DNA of 64,000 bases from Tetrastigma voinierianum (lineage: Eukaryota; Streptophyta; Magnoliopsida; Vitales; Vitaceae), in contig JAEQBH010002196.1 of NCBI GenBank assembly GCA_016808115.1, positions 186,001 to 250,000 of the forward strand. Direction: 5' to 3'. This document shows, in pieces, positions 23,960 through 34,829 of this stretch. The translations under genes were made by a program, and so were the position numbers. The notes below the pieces were generated by a model. It made no database searches. It saw only the letters and a program-made list of their open reading frames with translations, and was not told where the DNA came from. The first letter of the stretch is position 1; every line of letters starts with the position of its first letter.

Positions 23960-24385
23960 GGGTAAAAAAATAGCGATCACAAATGCAAAAGTAGATGTTG
24001 AAAAATTTGATGGACGGAATAATTCCAGCTTATGGCAGAGTGATATGAAGGAAAAAAGGGGAAATGTGACATCAAAGAGAAGATTGGAAAAAGATTAATG
24101 TGCCTTTTTTCATGAGGAGGGGCATTGGAAGAAAGATCGTCGTAAGTTGAAAAAGAAAGATAAGGGTAAGTCTAAGTTTGATGTTTGTGTTATTGAGCGT
24201 GGTGGTGATTCTAGTAATTATGAGTTCTGTTTAGTTGGTCATCAAACTATTGTTGGCTTTGATGAATGGATTTTGGATTCGGGTTGTACCTATCATATGT
24301 GTCCACATAAGGAGTGGTTCTTCAAGTTTGAAGAAGTTGATGGTGGAGTTGTTTACATGGGTAGTGGTGATGTTAGTGTTAGTGA
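23960..24385 (+). pseudogene. Copia gag-protease remnant with internal gag deletion
   Basis: Plus strand. The gag N-terminus VDVEKFDGRNNSSLWQ lies at about 23990-24040, like the KF-G-N-(Y/F)-W start of Copia gag. It is followed almost at once by a decayed zinc-knuckle tail (EEGHWKKDRRK) at about 24110-24145, so some 150 residues of gag are missing. Next comes a linker and the Copia aspartic protease motif WILDSGCTYHMCPHKEWF at about 24268-24320, with the catalytic DSG intact. The frame ends at 24385, where another Copia LTR begins. Not functional. Confidence 0.8.
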
Positions 24386-25700
24386 TGTGCCCTGGCAATA
24401 GTGTAGTGTATTACTTTCATATTTCAATAATAAAGAGGCATTTTTGTTATCATCTTATATTTCTAATTTGGTGATTTACTCCATGAATAGTTGATTCCAC
24501 TCATGGTCATCAAGTGTGTGACTTGATAGTAGAACCCTGGACTTGTAATGGAATACTATTCTAAATTGTCCTTGGTCGTTCATTATTGATGGAGCAATAG
24601 TGCATTAAGACTAGTATGGAGTGTAAATGATGATCATGTTCTATTGATCATGGATATATGATATTAAGTCAACTCATAAGTACATGTTGATGAACATTGT
24701 ACTGGACCAACCCACCATGAGAATACTACATGGATTATAAGTCATATGTACTTCTCATCATAATAATGTCTTATTTGTTTTTTGTCCTTTGACCTAGCAC
24801 CACCATAGGTCCCTACATGAGGAGCTTTATGTTTTGACACAGTTTAACATCATCTGTAATAAGGTGGTAATATAGACTGTAATTGGACATAGAATAAATC
24901 ATGTAAAGGGACGTGAGTGGGTGAAAGAGATTTGTTCCTCCTTTTAGAGAGATATCTATGGGCCCCTCGAGGCGTGAGACTAGAAAATGCATGGCCATGC
25001 TCAAATGAATTAATAAGGGTTATTAATGTCATCTGTATTATCAGTTTACATGGAGGTCGAGAAATTGTATGATCGAACTTTACAAGGGGGACTTAGTTCA
25101 TGCTTTGTGTTCAATTAGGATATCATGAGACAAAGGGTCTATGACATTTATTATGGATTAGGTTATGTCGGACTATCGACATCCACATAATTTGGGTGGT
25201 CATAATGCCTTGCTAGAGGTTGCTTATGATCCGTGGGCTTGAAATAGACCCCTTTGCCAACATTATGTGGACCTAAGTTACACACATAGAATGGCGGAAA
25301 CCAACCTGGGCTTAAATTAGTGTGTTGAGGATCCACATCATATTAATTAATTCGTTTTCACGTTTTAGAGTGGTGGCTAGGGTTTTCGTGATACTCAACC
25401 CAGTGCTAGCACACTCGTCTCTCTCTTGGTTTTTGAGAAGGCTAGTTCGTGTGGATAGCTGTAGATGGTGGAGTGATCCTACTGCGCCTTTTAGTTTGGT
25501 AAGGAGGGTTTGATGCACCAACAAGGCAAAGGAACATCCTGTTGCTCATTTCAGTTCGACAAGGAGGGTTTGGCACACACGCGAGGCTGTGGAACAAGGA
25601 TCTTCTAGCACGAATAAGGTATTCTTCCATCCTTGAATCATCTGATCATCACATAGATCCTTGGTCGGATTAATAAAAGGGCGAAATTTTTGTTTCCTCA
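24386..25700 (+). mobile_element. Copia LTR (Angela/SIRE-like start) inserted in the protease remnant
   Basis: Begins TGTGCCCTGGCAATAG, followed by AATAATAAAG, resembling plant Copia LTRs that start TGTGCCCTAGAGGCAATAATAAAG. It contains TGTACTGGACCAACCCACCATGAG at about 24697, also typical of that group. It interrupts protease codons at its left end. The right end is put at TTTCCTCA (25700), nine bases before the next Gypsy LTR. No primer site follows. The candidate duplication AGTGA on the left has no match on the right. Confidence 0.6.
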
Positions 25701-25709
25701 TTGTGTATG

Positions 25710-27909
25710 TGTAAAGCCTGGGAAAAATCAAGTCTTTCTAAAGAAAGACAAAACAATAATTTACCGCTATAGTACAAGTTGAAAACCTAGAAATCTTCTA
25801 GATCTCAAATGATAAACGGACCTAACCATTGGATTCGTCACGAAAAATCTAGTTACCCAGGCGAATTTCGTTGAATTCCGAGATAGTCGGAATTTCACGT
25901 TTTTCGAAGCAATTAGTTTCATGTGACACATGGCAAGCCTTGTGTCAAAATACTTATCATAGAGACTACATGGCAAGCCATGTATATGCATACAAGTGGA
26001 AAGGTCCTATAAAAGGGGAGGAGACCGAGTTCGTAGAGGAAGGGAGGGGTAGAAAGAAAAGGAGAAGGAAAAAGAAAAGGGAGAGAAAGGAAAGAAAGAA
26101 AGAAAGAGAGAAGGAGAAGAAAGGGAGAGAGAAAGAGGGAGAAAAGGAAGTCGGCATTCCGATGATCGGAACTCATCTGACCAAGAAGTAAAGTCTGTAT
26201 ATTCGACGAGGGCTATGCTCCAAGAGGTAGAGATTCTTCCTACTTTGGTTTATTTCCACCCTAAGGGGCTGTTTGTAAAATATGGGAATGCTGCCTATTT
26301 TGATCCTACTCACTAGCCGGAGTTTAGCACCTGTTTTAGGTTAGGAAACAGAAAGAATTTGGATTCAAGTCCTTCATAGAAATTGTAGCTGCTCTGTGAA
26401 CTTAATGTTAGGACTTTGAATCACCCGAATTGGATCCCTACAACTCAAGTTCTGGTTCATTTTCCGGGACTGCCACAGCTTAAGCTATCTCTCAGTTTGT
26501 ATCTAGATTTGGGGGTATTTCTATGCAGGTTGTGGCACATGTTTGTGTGGCTTGATGATTTGTATGTGTGGAATTTTGCTTTGTGGGCATTTCTTATGCC
26601 TGATTGGTCTTGAGAACCCGAGTTGCCTTTGCTTGCTTTTGATTGACTTACTTGATGATAATTGTAGATTGAATATATGAATTTGAATATATTGGCATTG
26701 AGATGAACTGTTTGGAAGTTATATGCTTTTGATATAATTGTCCATGATACATGATTTATTGTCCATATGGCATTCATTACATATGAGACATGAAATTGGT
26801 ATGCAGTGGCATAATGCATTTCATATGCATTGAGGCATCGCATTCATGGGTGTAAGTGCATGGTGTCATCACACACCATCCTTGGTGGTTGATGAGTGGG
26901 CTTGGTACGTTGAACGAAGTTCAGCGGAGTTCCACCGTTCGCAGAGCATGAAAACTTGTGTCGGGTAGTAGTAAGCAGGGATAGATACCCCTTTGGGTGA
27001 AAGACTTGGTATTTTTGGTTATATATATGTGTCCAACGGTGAAAGCCCGTGAAAGTGTAGGAAGGCGTGCAAAGCCTGTGATGAGACCCCGAAAATTCGC
27101 CTGCCCAAAAAGACACATGTTTTGTTAATAAAATGATTCTTGGAGGTAACATCCAGTAAGTTTTGATTTCTAAAAACTTGATTTTGTTTCAAAGTGATCA
27201 TTAAATGAAATTCATCGAAGATGGATGTTATCACACATTGGATATGCATTATGTGATAAGAGTCTGTGATGACTCGGGTTTTTCATGCATTGAGTGAGTT
27301 TCATCTCATTTCATGGCATGACATTTAGTATTCCATTAGAGTTGCATCATTCTATTGAAATGTTGATATATATGTGAATGTGTCCAAGTGAACATTGAAT
27401 GTGCATTTAGGGGGGGTAATAGCCTCTGTAGGAGTCTCTCTACTGGGCGTGGCTCACCCTTTATGGGAAAACATTTAAGGTGCAAGGTATACACCGGTGG
27501 ACGGCTCTCATTCGGGGCCGAGGGGTTGAAGAAAGCCAACCTTTAGCTGGTATAGTTCTTTTTGTAAAAACTTCATAAACAACTAGTTTTGGCATATGCT
27601 TGTGTATGTAATAGAGTTTGTGATTAAACTTACAGTACTATGTTTTTAAAATAACATAAGACATGAATGTGGCTAAGCGGATAAGGTAAAGTAAGGATTT
27701 AGGGAAAGTGTGGTGTGGGACACGTATCCGCAGTAATTGTGACTCGCTTCATGGCATAGTATGGGCGTGGTATGTGATTACCTAGGACTCGATGAATGGG
27801 TCCCAATTAATGGGATTAGATAGCAGGGGTACCGAGATATACGCTATTCATGGGTATTTTCGCGGGTTGACGGTTAGTCAACGAACCCCCGGGTCTTGTT
27901 TGGTGTTAA
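25710..27909 (+). mobile_element. 5' LTR of Gypsy element A
   Basis: Begins TGTAAAGCCTGGGAAAAATC; near 25860 it carries CGAATTTCGTTGAATTCCGA, shared with LTRs D and E. A TATA box (26008-26016) precedes a purine-rich run at 26036-26150. It then follows the family order with GGCATAATGCATTTCATATGC at about 26808 and a terminal block GGGTTGACGGTTAGTCAACG near 27863, ending GGTGTTA. The leader that follows is shared with element B. Confidence 0.8.
26008..26016 (+). promoter_or_regulatory. Putative TATA box of LTR A
   Basis: CTATAAAAGGGG in U3, about 30 bp before the purine-rich stretch that is probably the transcribed R region. LTR D has the same arrangement at 35199-35206. Confidence 0.5.
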
Positions 27910-28139
27910 ATATGCTACATGATTATGTGTTATCTGTTGGGTGATTTATATGCATGGTAAAATGTATAGGGAAAAAAGGAATACTAGGGTTAGAAAACAT
28001 AACCTTGGGGGTTCGAAAAAAGAACGAACGGGATAGTTCGGGATCTTGAGGGGTTTATTAGTGGTTGGCACAAGCACTACTAGTTAGATAAGGAGAGAAA
28101 TGTCAAAGTTTAAACTCTATTGCTATCTGCCATATGTGG
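27910..28139 (+). other. Leader of element A
   Basis: Untranslated sequence between LTR A and gag. It shares TGATTATGTGTT and TAGGGTTAGAAAA(C/T)ATAACC-type blocks with the leader of element B (40730-40840), showing common ancestry. No clear primer site remains next to the LTR. Confidence 0.6.
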
Positions 28140-29545
28140 ATGTCTAGTCGAGGAAGAGGAAGCTGAGGCGGTGGGCGGAGCAACAACCCACAACCACCGG
28201 CCTTTGACCAACAAGCCTTCATAGAGGCTATTGGTGTTGCGACTGGTACTATTACACAGGCGACTACTATGGCTGCCACCATTGCACAGGCTAGTGCAAT
28301 TGGAAGCTAGGGAGGGATAAGTAACCTCCAAAGGTTCAAAGCACACCATCCTCCAACCTTTAGGAGATGAGGGGGCTTGATGGTAGCTAATCATTGGTTC
28401 CACCAAGTCGGAAAAATTATGGAAGCTATGGAGATCGCCTCCGATGCTACTAAGATAAAGCTAGTCGCATTCCAGCTAGAGGGCGAATCCCAAGTGTGGT
28501 GGGATTGGGTCAAAGCCTCGAGGGACTTGGAGGCAATGACATGGGAAGGGTTTCATGAGCTCTTCATGGGCAAGTTTTTCCTAGCATCTACTCGATATGA
28601 AAAAGCTCGGGAGTTTTTGGAACTGAAACAAGGGACGATGACAGTGCTTGAATAAGTGGCTAAGTTTATTGAATTAGCTCGTTTCATTGATGACTATGTG
28701 GCCACAGATATGGCCAAAGTGAGAAAGTTCAAAGATGGTTTGAAATTGTCCATCTGAAGCAAAATTGTGGGACATCTCCTACAAGACTTGGACTCGATAG
28801 TCAAGACAGCTATGGCCATTGAGAGAGAAGTGGATAAAGCATGGAACATCCGAGATACGAGTGTTAAGGATAAGAGGAATGAGAGTCAACCTTCTTCTTT
28901 TAGCTCGGGGAAGAAGCATAAGACTTCTACTCCGTAAGGATTTTAAGGACAGGATCACGGTACCAAGACCCGAGGGAGCAAGGCTAGGGTCGATCATCTC
29001 CAGTGGTAGATATTTGGGGCTTCTATTGCGCCCGAGGCGGGGACCATGTTACCATTGCCATCATCTTGAGACACACAGGCGGGATTGTCCTTAGGCGAGG
29101 AGATCGAGTTATGGGACACCTCGGTCCAGTCATTAGTGGGACGTCTGAGCGTGGACCAGTTCCCCTTACCTGCCATGGGCTAGGAAGGGCAATATCGGTT
29201 GCAAGGCGTTGCACGGGGGCCTACCTACTTTGTAGTTGGGACCTGATGGGCCGGGGCGAGGGGTCGAGATCGGGGCCCGAAAGGGCTCCTGGTTTGGGAC
29301 TTCGGGGACTTAGGGCGTGTATGCTCCATTGCAGTAGGCTAGGATTGCAGATCAGTTGGTTATTCAAGGTATGTTTCTACTCTCGCGCCTATGGGCAAGA
29401 GTATTGTTTGAGTCTGGTGCATCTCATTCCCTTGTGGCTACATCATGTGTGAAAGAATTAGGCTTAAAGGTCGAAACCTTGGAAGAGCCGTTACATGTGA
29501 GTTCTCCCCTAGGAACTAGGGTAAGAATTGATCATATGTGTCGAG
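28140..29545 (+). pseudogene. Gypsy element A: gag and protease N-terminal part
   Basis: Starts at ATG 28140 with MSSRGRGS, the same start as element B (MTSRGRGH). The capsid block at 28377-28655 is open for 92 codons: VWWDWVKASRDLEAMTWEGF, then FHELFMGKFF and REFLELKQGTMTVLE. A zinc-knuckle remnant CYHCHHLETHRRDC at about 29050-29090 has altered spacing (x5 and x3 instead of x4 and x4). The protease starts at about 29395 with VLFESGASHSLVA, where the usual catalytic triplet DSG is ESG. Coding stops at 29545, interrupted by an LTR, and resumes at 32020. In-frame stops and frameshifts make it non-functional. Confidence 0.85.
29541..29545. repeat. Probable target-site duplication, left (TCGAG)
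   Basis: TCGAG before LTR C; TCAAA follows it at 32020-32024. Three of five bases agree. Confidence 0.4.
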
Positions 29546-32019
29546 TATAACGCCCCAAAAGTACCTTAGAATTTTATAATAAAAATTATTATATATTCAG
29601 TATAAATTAGGCAACTTAGGGTATTTTAGGAATTGTTAAATGAATATTGAATAAATGATTATGTAACAAACCAAATGCAAATATTATATGCTAAATGAGA
29701 ATTGATTGGACCCGGAAATTTATCCAAGTATAAAGGGCAAATTTGAAATTTGTAAAATAAGGACCTAAGGGTCTAATGAAAATGGACTTAAATGCCAAAG
29801 AAAATTAAATGAGAAAGGAAAGTAAATTGAAGTGCTAAAATGAGAAAAATGAGTAATAGACAATGAAAAGCGAACAAGGCTTAAGGAGGAAAAATGAGAA
29901 CCTAAGGGTTGAAAAAAATTGAACAGCTTAAAATGCTAATGTGAGTTAAATGAAGTAATAGAATAGTTAAATGAAGAAAAATGGGAAATGGAAGTAAGAG
30001 TGAGCTGAAATAGGCCTTAGGTTAACATGGGATTTAAAGACCAAAAGTGGTCTAAGGTGCTCATTTGAGCAAATCACGTTTTTGGGAGAGAAGAGAGGAG
30101 AAAAGGGAGAGAGAGCTAGGTCTTGGGAAAGATCAAGTTCTAGGTGGGATTTCTTCCTACTTCTTGCTTCTAAGAGATCAAGCAACCTAGAAGAGGAGAT
30201 TTGAAGAGATTCAAGGTAAAAAAACAAAACCCTAACTTCATCTTTTGTGATTTTGATTTTGGGGGAAAAGCCCTAACTTAAGAAAAAAGGGTTTCATTGA
30301 TTCTAAAGCACTTTTGGAGTTGTTTTGGGTGGATTCCATGGTGAATTTTTGATATGGGATGAATTGGAGGAGGTTTATTAAAGAAAAATGGGTGAGAATG
30401 GCGAAATCTGCCATTTTCTGGGCAGAACCCGCAAGTGGTACCGATACCAAAAGTTGGTACCAGTACCCATTGTGCAGAAGAGAAGTGGTATCGGTACCAC
30501 TTTGGTACCGGTACCACTTAAAGTGGTACCGATTTTGTGTGATAAGTGCGGAGTAGATCTCTGGGTCCAATTAGTAAATTACCGTTAACTCCTATAACCC
30601 TATTTTTTTGCATGCTATGCACTTTTCCCAAGTCCGTGATCGTACACAGAATTGTTAAGGACCACACAATAAATGACTAATGAGGGGTACAAATAAGAAT
30701 GAAACTAAGTGAAAAACGTACCGTACCTCGTCGCCTCGGCGATATTCGTTTAGCACGATTATTTGTTTAACTACTAAGAGTGGAGAATTTACATTTGACT
30801 AAGTACGGGTGAAGACGACAACCTGACCTAGGACTGGCATCGAAGGAGGAAAAAAAAAGGGATCGATAATTTGGTTTGTTCACTAAACATTTATCCTTAG
30901 TTCAATTGTATTGATAGTTTACTATGTAAATGTGAAATGATTGTATGGAATATGCATACGTCAATTGAAATGAAATGCAGAAATAAGCATAATGTTTTGA
31001 TAAAAATTGTAGTGGTGTCAAATATTTTCTTGTGTGCATTTATTTGAATTGAAAATGATATTATGTGTATTAACTGACATATGAATGAAGTCTGAATTAT
31101 TAATGACCCACTTGGCGGGATGCACCAATCGGCATCCAACATGATAGAAGAATTATATTGTTAAATGTCCGCCAGCGAGGATGCATAATCAGCAATCATC
31201 ATGTAGTGATGAACCGAAATTTGCTAAATGTGTAAGCACATTCACCCAGGAATGAAAAATAAGGCGGGATTCTAATGCAAGATGAACATTGAAAGATGTC
31301 AATTGAATAGTCAAGGGGACATAACAAACTTGGCAGTGAAAATGGTGTAAACCAAATACATCTTAATGAGTATATGCTTAAATCTCATGAATTGAATTGT
31401 GAAGAGTATTGCATTGAAAAATGCATGTTTTAAATAAGTATGTACAAATGTATAAGCATATGTATTGTTTATGGATTAACTTCATTGAAATAGAATGACA
31501 AGCATGTTGTATTGAATGAGAGGCACATATAACCACTAAGCATAGAAAATGCTTAGCGTGGATTTTTAACTATCTGCGCGGAGTATCAGTGAAACAGGAA
31601 AGAAGGCCCGAGAACAAAGCGTGATCGCCAAATCGTGAGGTGTATAATTATATGCCACTAGACATGAGCATACATCGCATTCTTGAACATTGATATTTGT
31701 AATCAAGCGAGGTTAAAGTAAATTTTGTTTGTACTTTTGAAGGAAACGAATGCCTAAATGTAAATGTTTGTATAAATGTAAATGTTTATGGAGGCTACCA
31801 GGCAGTAACATGCAAGCGGAACTCTAAAATGGTAGTAAATAAAATGTTTTGATAAGTCAAATAAAAGCGATTCGGAGTAAACCGGGCTCCGGTTCGGATG
31901 CACGCCGTTCGGTCGAGCCAGGGATTTGGAAGTAAAAAGCGGTAAATAAATAAATTAAGCGAGCATCTCGGATCAGAGTTCGAACTTCATGATCGGGTTG
32001 GATCGGAGAAAGTGCTACA
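29546..32019 (+). mobile_element. Solo LTR C, 2474 bp, of a different Gypsy family, nested in protease of element A
   Basis: Starts TATAACGCCCCAAAAGTACC (the usual TG has become TA) and ends AAAGTGCTACA. Protease codons of element A stop exactly at its left end and resume right after its right end (GCTTGTGAGTTAGATCTC, corresponding to GGTTGCAAACTAGAGATC in element B), so both termini are fixed by homology. No internal region lies between, so this is a solo LTR. It carries a cluster of GGTACC palindromes (30434-30532). Confidence 0.82.
30434..30532. repeat. Cluster of GGTACC palindromes
   Basis: Within about 100 bp, GGTACC occurs five times, with GGTATC/GATACC near-matches, in units such as AGTGGTACCGATACCA and its inverse. 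The self-complementary units could pair with one another in RNA. Confidence 0.8.
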
Positions 32020-34829
32020 TCAAAGGCTTGTGAGTTAGATCTCAGAGGATTCCTCTGACCATGGACCTTGAGTTCGTGATGTGAGTTTGATGTCATCCTT
32101 AGGATAGATTGGCTGACAACACATCGGGTCGTCATTGATTGTGATCGTAAGAGGGTTACCGCCTACACACCAAGCAGTAGTTACTTTATATTTCAAGGGG
32201 ATAAGCATGATGCTTTACCCCAGACCATGTACAATTCTAGATGGCCTGGGCAGTTCTGCCGGGGTTGGTATGACCGCCTCACGGAGGATGAGGCAAGACA
32301 GGAGTTGGGTCTACCTCAGGTACTTTGCGAGTATGAGGATGTTTTTCTAGATGAACTGTCGGGACTACCTCCGCATAGGGATGTAGATTTCGTCATTCAG
32401 TTACACCCTGGTACATCGCCTATTTCTATGACTCATATAATGAGACAGCGCATTGGTTAAAACTCCGAGGTCGATCAGTTTTGTTGGATGAGAGTTTGTC
32501 GTGGTATCACATGGGTTCTCGGTTTTTGTTTGCCAATAAGAAGGATAAGACCCTTGACTGCATAGATTACTTCGATCAGTTGAATAGGTTTACCATCAAG
32601 AATAGGTACCCTTTACTTTTTGGATAGATGGTTTATTTAATGGTTCAGAGTTGTTGTGTCTCTGCTCAAAGATAGATCCTCGTCGGTTATCATCGATTAA
32701 AGTTATCAGGTGACATCCTGGGTGGCGTTTAGGCAACGTCTTAGGCATTTGAGTTCACAGTGATGCCATTCAGGTTGACGAATGCTCCAAAGGCATTCAT
32801 GGATCTCATGCATAGGGTATTCCAACCCTATTTAGATCGATTTCTTGTAGTATTCGTTGACGACATACTGATCTACTCCAAGTCGGAGGAGGAGCAAGAG
32901 GATCATTTGAGGATTGTTCTCCAGGCATTGGGAGACCATCACTTGTATGCCAAATTCAGAAAATGTGATTTGAGAAACTAGGATGTCAGGTGTAGCATGT
33001 GGTATCAACGAGGGTGTCTCAGTGGACCGGAGGAAGTTGAGTAGTTATGGTTGGAGGGATCGAAGTCGATCTGTGAGATCATGGTTATTAGGATTAGCGA
33101 GGTTATTATGGGAGATTAGATTTGAGGACTTCATCTCAGCTAGTTGAAAAGCTGTTGAGGTGACGAAGAGGTTGAATTTAAAGTGGAGCGACATGTGTGA
33201 GAAGCATTCTAGATTGAAAGGAAGCTTACTTTAGATTGTTGATACAGTCTCAGAGAGGAGGAGGGAGGCTAGAAACTTTGGTGTGTTTTGGTGCACCAGA
33301 AGACAGGATTAGATATCATTTTGATCAAATTCTGAAAGGATTGTGGCCTATGGTTATATTGTTAAGAATCACGAGCAAAATTACCCTACGCATAATATGG
33401 AGTTGGTGGCCATTGTCATTGCCTTGAAGATATGGCACCACTACCTGTATGGTGAGTAGTTCGAGGTGTTTTCGGACCACAAAAGTCTAAAATACATCTT
33501 TGCAACGGGACTGCCTCAGTCTTTCTGAGTGGATGTTATTTGGAGGACTATGACTGCGTGCTGCATTACCACCTCGATCAAAGCAAATGTGGTGGCTGAT
33601 GCCCTCGGTTAAATCCCAGGGAGTGTGTTTGGGTATAACTTCCAGAGTGGCGGATGCTCGAGGTGTAGGACGGTTAAACTGTGTATGGTGGGTCAGACTC
33701 GGGGGTATTTGAGTTTGGTATTTACCACCATACTCACTAAATAGGTGAGATTGGAGTCCTAGGGACCCGGGGCCTTTATAGATGTGTCCATCAGGACTAG
33801 GTATAGTCGAATGCAATTGTGACGTTGGGCCATTCACACGAATGTTAGTCTTCGGTATAAAGGAAGAGTTATGGTTCCCCAGTTGATAGATTTGAGAAAG
33901 AAGATCCTCAAAGAGTTTGATTACTCTCATTTCTTGTACATCAGGTGTACGAGTGTACCGCGATCTTCATGGCTATCATCTTGAGTGGGTGAAGCGACCG
34001 ATTGGGTTTTCGTTGTTATTATACGCTGTCAGCGGGTAAAGCTGAACACCAAGGGTGGCGAGTTCACTCTAGCCAGTTGGAAGTATGGTGGAAGTGGGCG
34101 CACTTCACGATAGATTTTGTGACTCACTTGCCATGGACATCGCGAGGGCATGACGCGGTGTGGGTAATTGTGGACCTGCTCACAAAGTCGGCACACTTTT
34201 TGGTCGTGCTGATGACCTTCACTCTTGAGAAATTTTACAGGTTATACATATGAGAGATTGTCCGGTTACATGGAGTGCTAGTATCTATAGTATCGGCCCA
34301 GGATCGGGTTTTATAAACATTTTTGGGAGAGCTTCTGCAGGCCATGGGGATCACTCAGGTTGGTATGAGCACGGCTTTTTCATCCCCAGACGGTGGGTGG
34401 TCAGGAGGACCATCGGCAGTTAGAAGGTTATCTTTGAAAGTAAAGTGCTGGATCTTAGGGTAGTGGGAGGCATTACCCCTTGTGAAATTCACCTATAGCA
34501 GTGGTTATCGGGCGGTATACGGTGGCACCCTATGAGGCACTCTGGGAGCCATCGATCTCAGGTTGGACGGAGGTACGGAGAGATCCTCTATGGGTTCGGA
34601 TTTAGTAAAGGACACCTCAGAAAAGGTGGTCTTGATATGGAAGCGTCTCCTCAAAGCTTAGAGCCGATAGAAGAGATATGCCAACAACGGCGGCAACCTT
34701 TAGAGTTTGAGGTGGTGATCACGTCTTCTTAAAGATCATGCCTAAGAGAAGAGTGATCAGGTTCGGAAAGCTGGGAAAGTTATCACCGAGGTATATTTGG
34801 CCCTTCAAGGTACTTGAGAGGGTGGGTAC
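32020..34829 (+). pseudogene. Gypsy element A: protease C-terminus, RT, RNase H, integrase
   Basis: Continuation of element A after LTR C. Protease tail FDVILRIDWLTTHRVVIDCD at about 32089-32150; RT N-terminal block (LSGLPPHRDVDFVIQLHPGT) at 32358-32415; MPFRLTNAPKAFMDLMHRVF with FLVVFVDDILIYS at 32760-32880, catalytic VDD intact; RNase H block KNHEQNYPTHNMELVAI at about 33366, then DHKSLKYIF; integrase core WKWAHFTIDFVTHLPW at about 34090 and VWVIVDLLTKSAHFL; C-terminal pieces near 34770-34825 (SPRYIWPFKVLERVG). Coding ends within the integrase C-terminal domain, where LTR D begins. Individual motifs survive in short open runs, but frame changes are frequent. Confidence 0.85.

Noticed and set aside
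25871..26191. 106-codon plus-strand frame rich in Lys/Arg/Glu
   Set aside because: It lies in the purine-rich run of LTR A just after its TATA box; composition alone explains the open frame and the basic product.
33487..33930. 147-codon minus-strand frame
   Set aside because: It lies opposite RNase H and integrase text of element A on the plus strand.
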